Shown in pieces: positions 62,441 through 64,000 of a stretch of 64,000 nucleotides of DNA. The stretch's first letter is position 1; each line of letters opens with the position of its first letter. The DNA is from Castanea sativa (taxonomy: Eukaryota > Streptophyta > Magnoliopsida > Fagales > Fagaceae), in the NCBI RefSeq assembly GCF_040712315.1, contig NC_134021.1, positions 43,835,501 through 43,899,500 on the forward strand. Direction: 5' to 3'. The notes under the pieces were generated by a model, which saw only the letters and a program-made list of their open reading frames with translations, had not been told where the DNA came from and did no database searches. The translations under genes were made by a program, and so were the position numbers.

Positions 62441-64000
62441 GTTAAAGCAAATAATTCAAAAATTTAAAAGTGGAGGGTTGGAAAAGCTTAGCTACATTGT
62501 TTTTTTTGGCAGTGTTGATTGCACATAGTTTGTATATCACACTTTTCTTTATAACTAAAACTGTGACTTAAATTCACATTTTCAAATTGAAAATTGTGGT
62601 TTCAAATCATGATTTCAATTATAAAATAGTGTCTATCTACAGTCTACACACTATGTTTATGTGCAATAATTTTTTTCTTTGTTTATTGAATTTTTAATGT
62701 AATTATTCCTTTAGATGTATCATGTATGTTACATTATTAATCATTTTTAATGTGGTTATTCCTTTCATGACAAATGTTGATACTCGTAGGGGCCATAAAC
62801 GGTAGTAAATCTCCAAGCGTACAAAATCTCTACGAAAGAGGAAATTACGTGTTTATCAAAAATAAAAATATAAATATAAAGGGAATTACGTGATTAATAA
62901 TTCAAGACGATGCTACCAACATATGTGAGGGGAAAAAAGAGAAAAGTAAAAAGAAAAGAAGAAGAAGGCTGCTTTAGATATTTTTTCTGTTTTAATATTA
63001 AAGGGGCTTGGGTTTGGCCTAATACTTCTACGTATTATATATATATATATATATATATATTAACACTTTTTTTTTTTTTTTACATTTATTTTAAAATTGA
63101 CTACAAGTTCGCATGATGTTCCATCCAATATTTTGAAGCATTGAACATAAGCTTTGCTCTTACGTACAAGGGTACCAAGTTTTGTACATTTTCCTACAAA
63201 ACAAATTAACATAGTGCAGGGAGTTTAAGCGTATGATATATAATAGTATTTTTCGTGGTGTTTATGCTTGTAGTTTGAATCTCACTTCTTCCTTTTCAAC
63301 TATTCACTTATGTATAAGCATACTCATTCTTTTTTGAGAAGAGATAATGCACAATCTTAGTCCAGCTATCCTTCTGTTGAAAATGTATTGCAGCCACGAA
63401 CTTGGGGATAGAAGCTGCTTATTATTCTCATTTGAGCAATTATTATGTTTGTTAATTGCTATGAGTGTAGACTTTGACGAGGCTAGTCCTTTAACTAATT
63501 ATTGTATAATTACAACAGAAAAGAGAAGGAAGAGACTAAAATAATTTTGTTTATAAAGTTCTTTCTCTTTATATATAAAATTGAGACCTGGTACTTATAC
63601 AATATCATTTATACAATTTTAAATTTCTTTCTCTCAAGTCCTTTAAATTTTTTTTTTTTTTGTCTCTGTGTAGATTCTGTAGAAATAGAAAGAACTTTTC
63701 ATTCAATTCTTTACTAATAAGGTCTCAACTCTGAAGACCTTTAGTTTACCTAGCTAGTAATGTAAAGAAAATGGATAGGATATGATGATGCAAAGAAGAT
63801 CAGTAGGTTGGATGCTTCGGACTTGAAAGGACCACTTGCTCTCTCTGTGACCTGAAGAAGAAAGAAAAGCGAATCAAAGGTGACCGGGGGTGCCGGCCAA
63901 AAACCCTCCGACGGCAAAGTTAGTTTTTCTCTCTATATTTTTGGAGTTCCAACTTTTTTGGAGTAAAATTCACATACCTTTGCCTTGTCTGAATCAGTCT
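62441..64000. other. Downstream intergenic DNA
   Basis: Holds a TA microsatellite (63036-63060), T-rich runs and no recognised gene. At 63870-63925 a GC-rich patch (caaaggtgaccgggggtgcc, then ccctccgacggcaaagttag) stands out. Similar phrases occur in plant LTR leaders, so this may be the edge of another retrotransposon that continues to the right. Confidence 0.45.

Overview
This is nuclear DNA of a eudicot plant. It is AT-rich, has GT/AG introns, a plant-type laccase, a plant signal-peptide gene and heavy loading with plant transposons. The element mix suggests a woody species (the Fagaceae are a guess from general impression), but nothing in the window proves this. Only two host genes look intact: a six-exon laccase (3281-7042, +) and a 140-residue secreted-peptide precursor (62018-62440, +). 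Each has a broken relative nearby: a two-exon laccase remnant at 22318-23081 and a truncated peptide-gene copy at about 28025-28180.

Layout. 1-2131: left-truncated, leftward Ty3/gypsy (Tat-type) retrotransposon with its gag remnant and 5' LTR. 2132-7130: laccase gene. 8332-9159, 13151-13768 and 17647-18197: non-autonomous hAT-like elements with 8-bp target duplications. 9772-12784 and 15320-16884: two inverted, diverged copies of a long LTR-like sequence. 18649-19394: solo Tat-type LTR. 20761-21745: large fold-back structure around a palindrome-rich core. 22318-23081: laccase remnant. 23600-28900, 31900-34500, 54350-59350 and 60200-62450: diverged copies of a local duplication that carries the peptide gene. 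29629-31825: Tat-type solo LTR with a copia-like solo LTR nested inside. 34501 to about 40555: decayed PIF/Harbinger transposon with a Myb/SANT gene and a DDE transposase. 40948-41653: another solo LTR. 42094-53589: complete 11.5-kb Tat-type element between perfect TATTT duplications.

The 11.5-kb element is the most informative object. Leftward it carries gag, protease, reverse transcriptase, two RNases H (the second of the extra type that marks the Tat lineage) and integrase. Between pol and the 3' LTR it also carries a 151-bp tandem array and a three-exon gene on the opposite strand, with a gypsy-associated N-terminal domain and a coiled coil. This resembles the known Retand-like organisation of Tat elements. 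Its genes are broken by one frameshift and eight in-frame stops, most or all explainable by C-to-T changes.

The host part reads as a laccase locus next to a cluster of repeatedly duplicated small secreted-peptide loci, expanded and broken up by transposon insertion. Coordinates, splice sites and homologies were read by eye. No database search was run, so family names rest on recognisable motifs.
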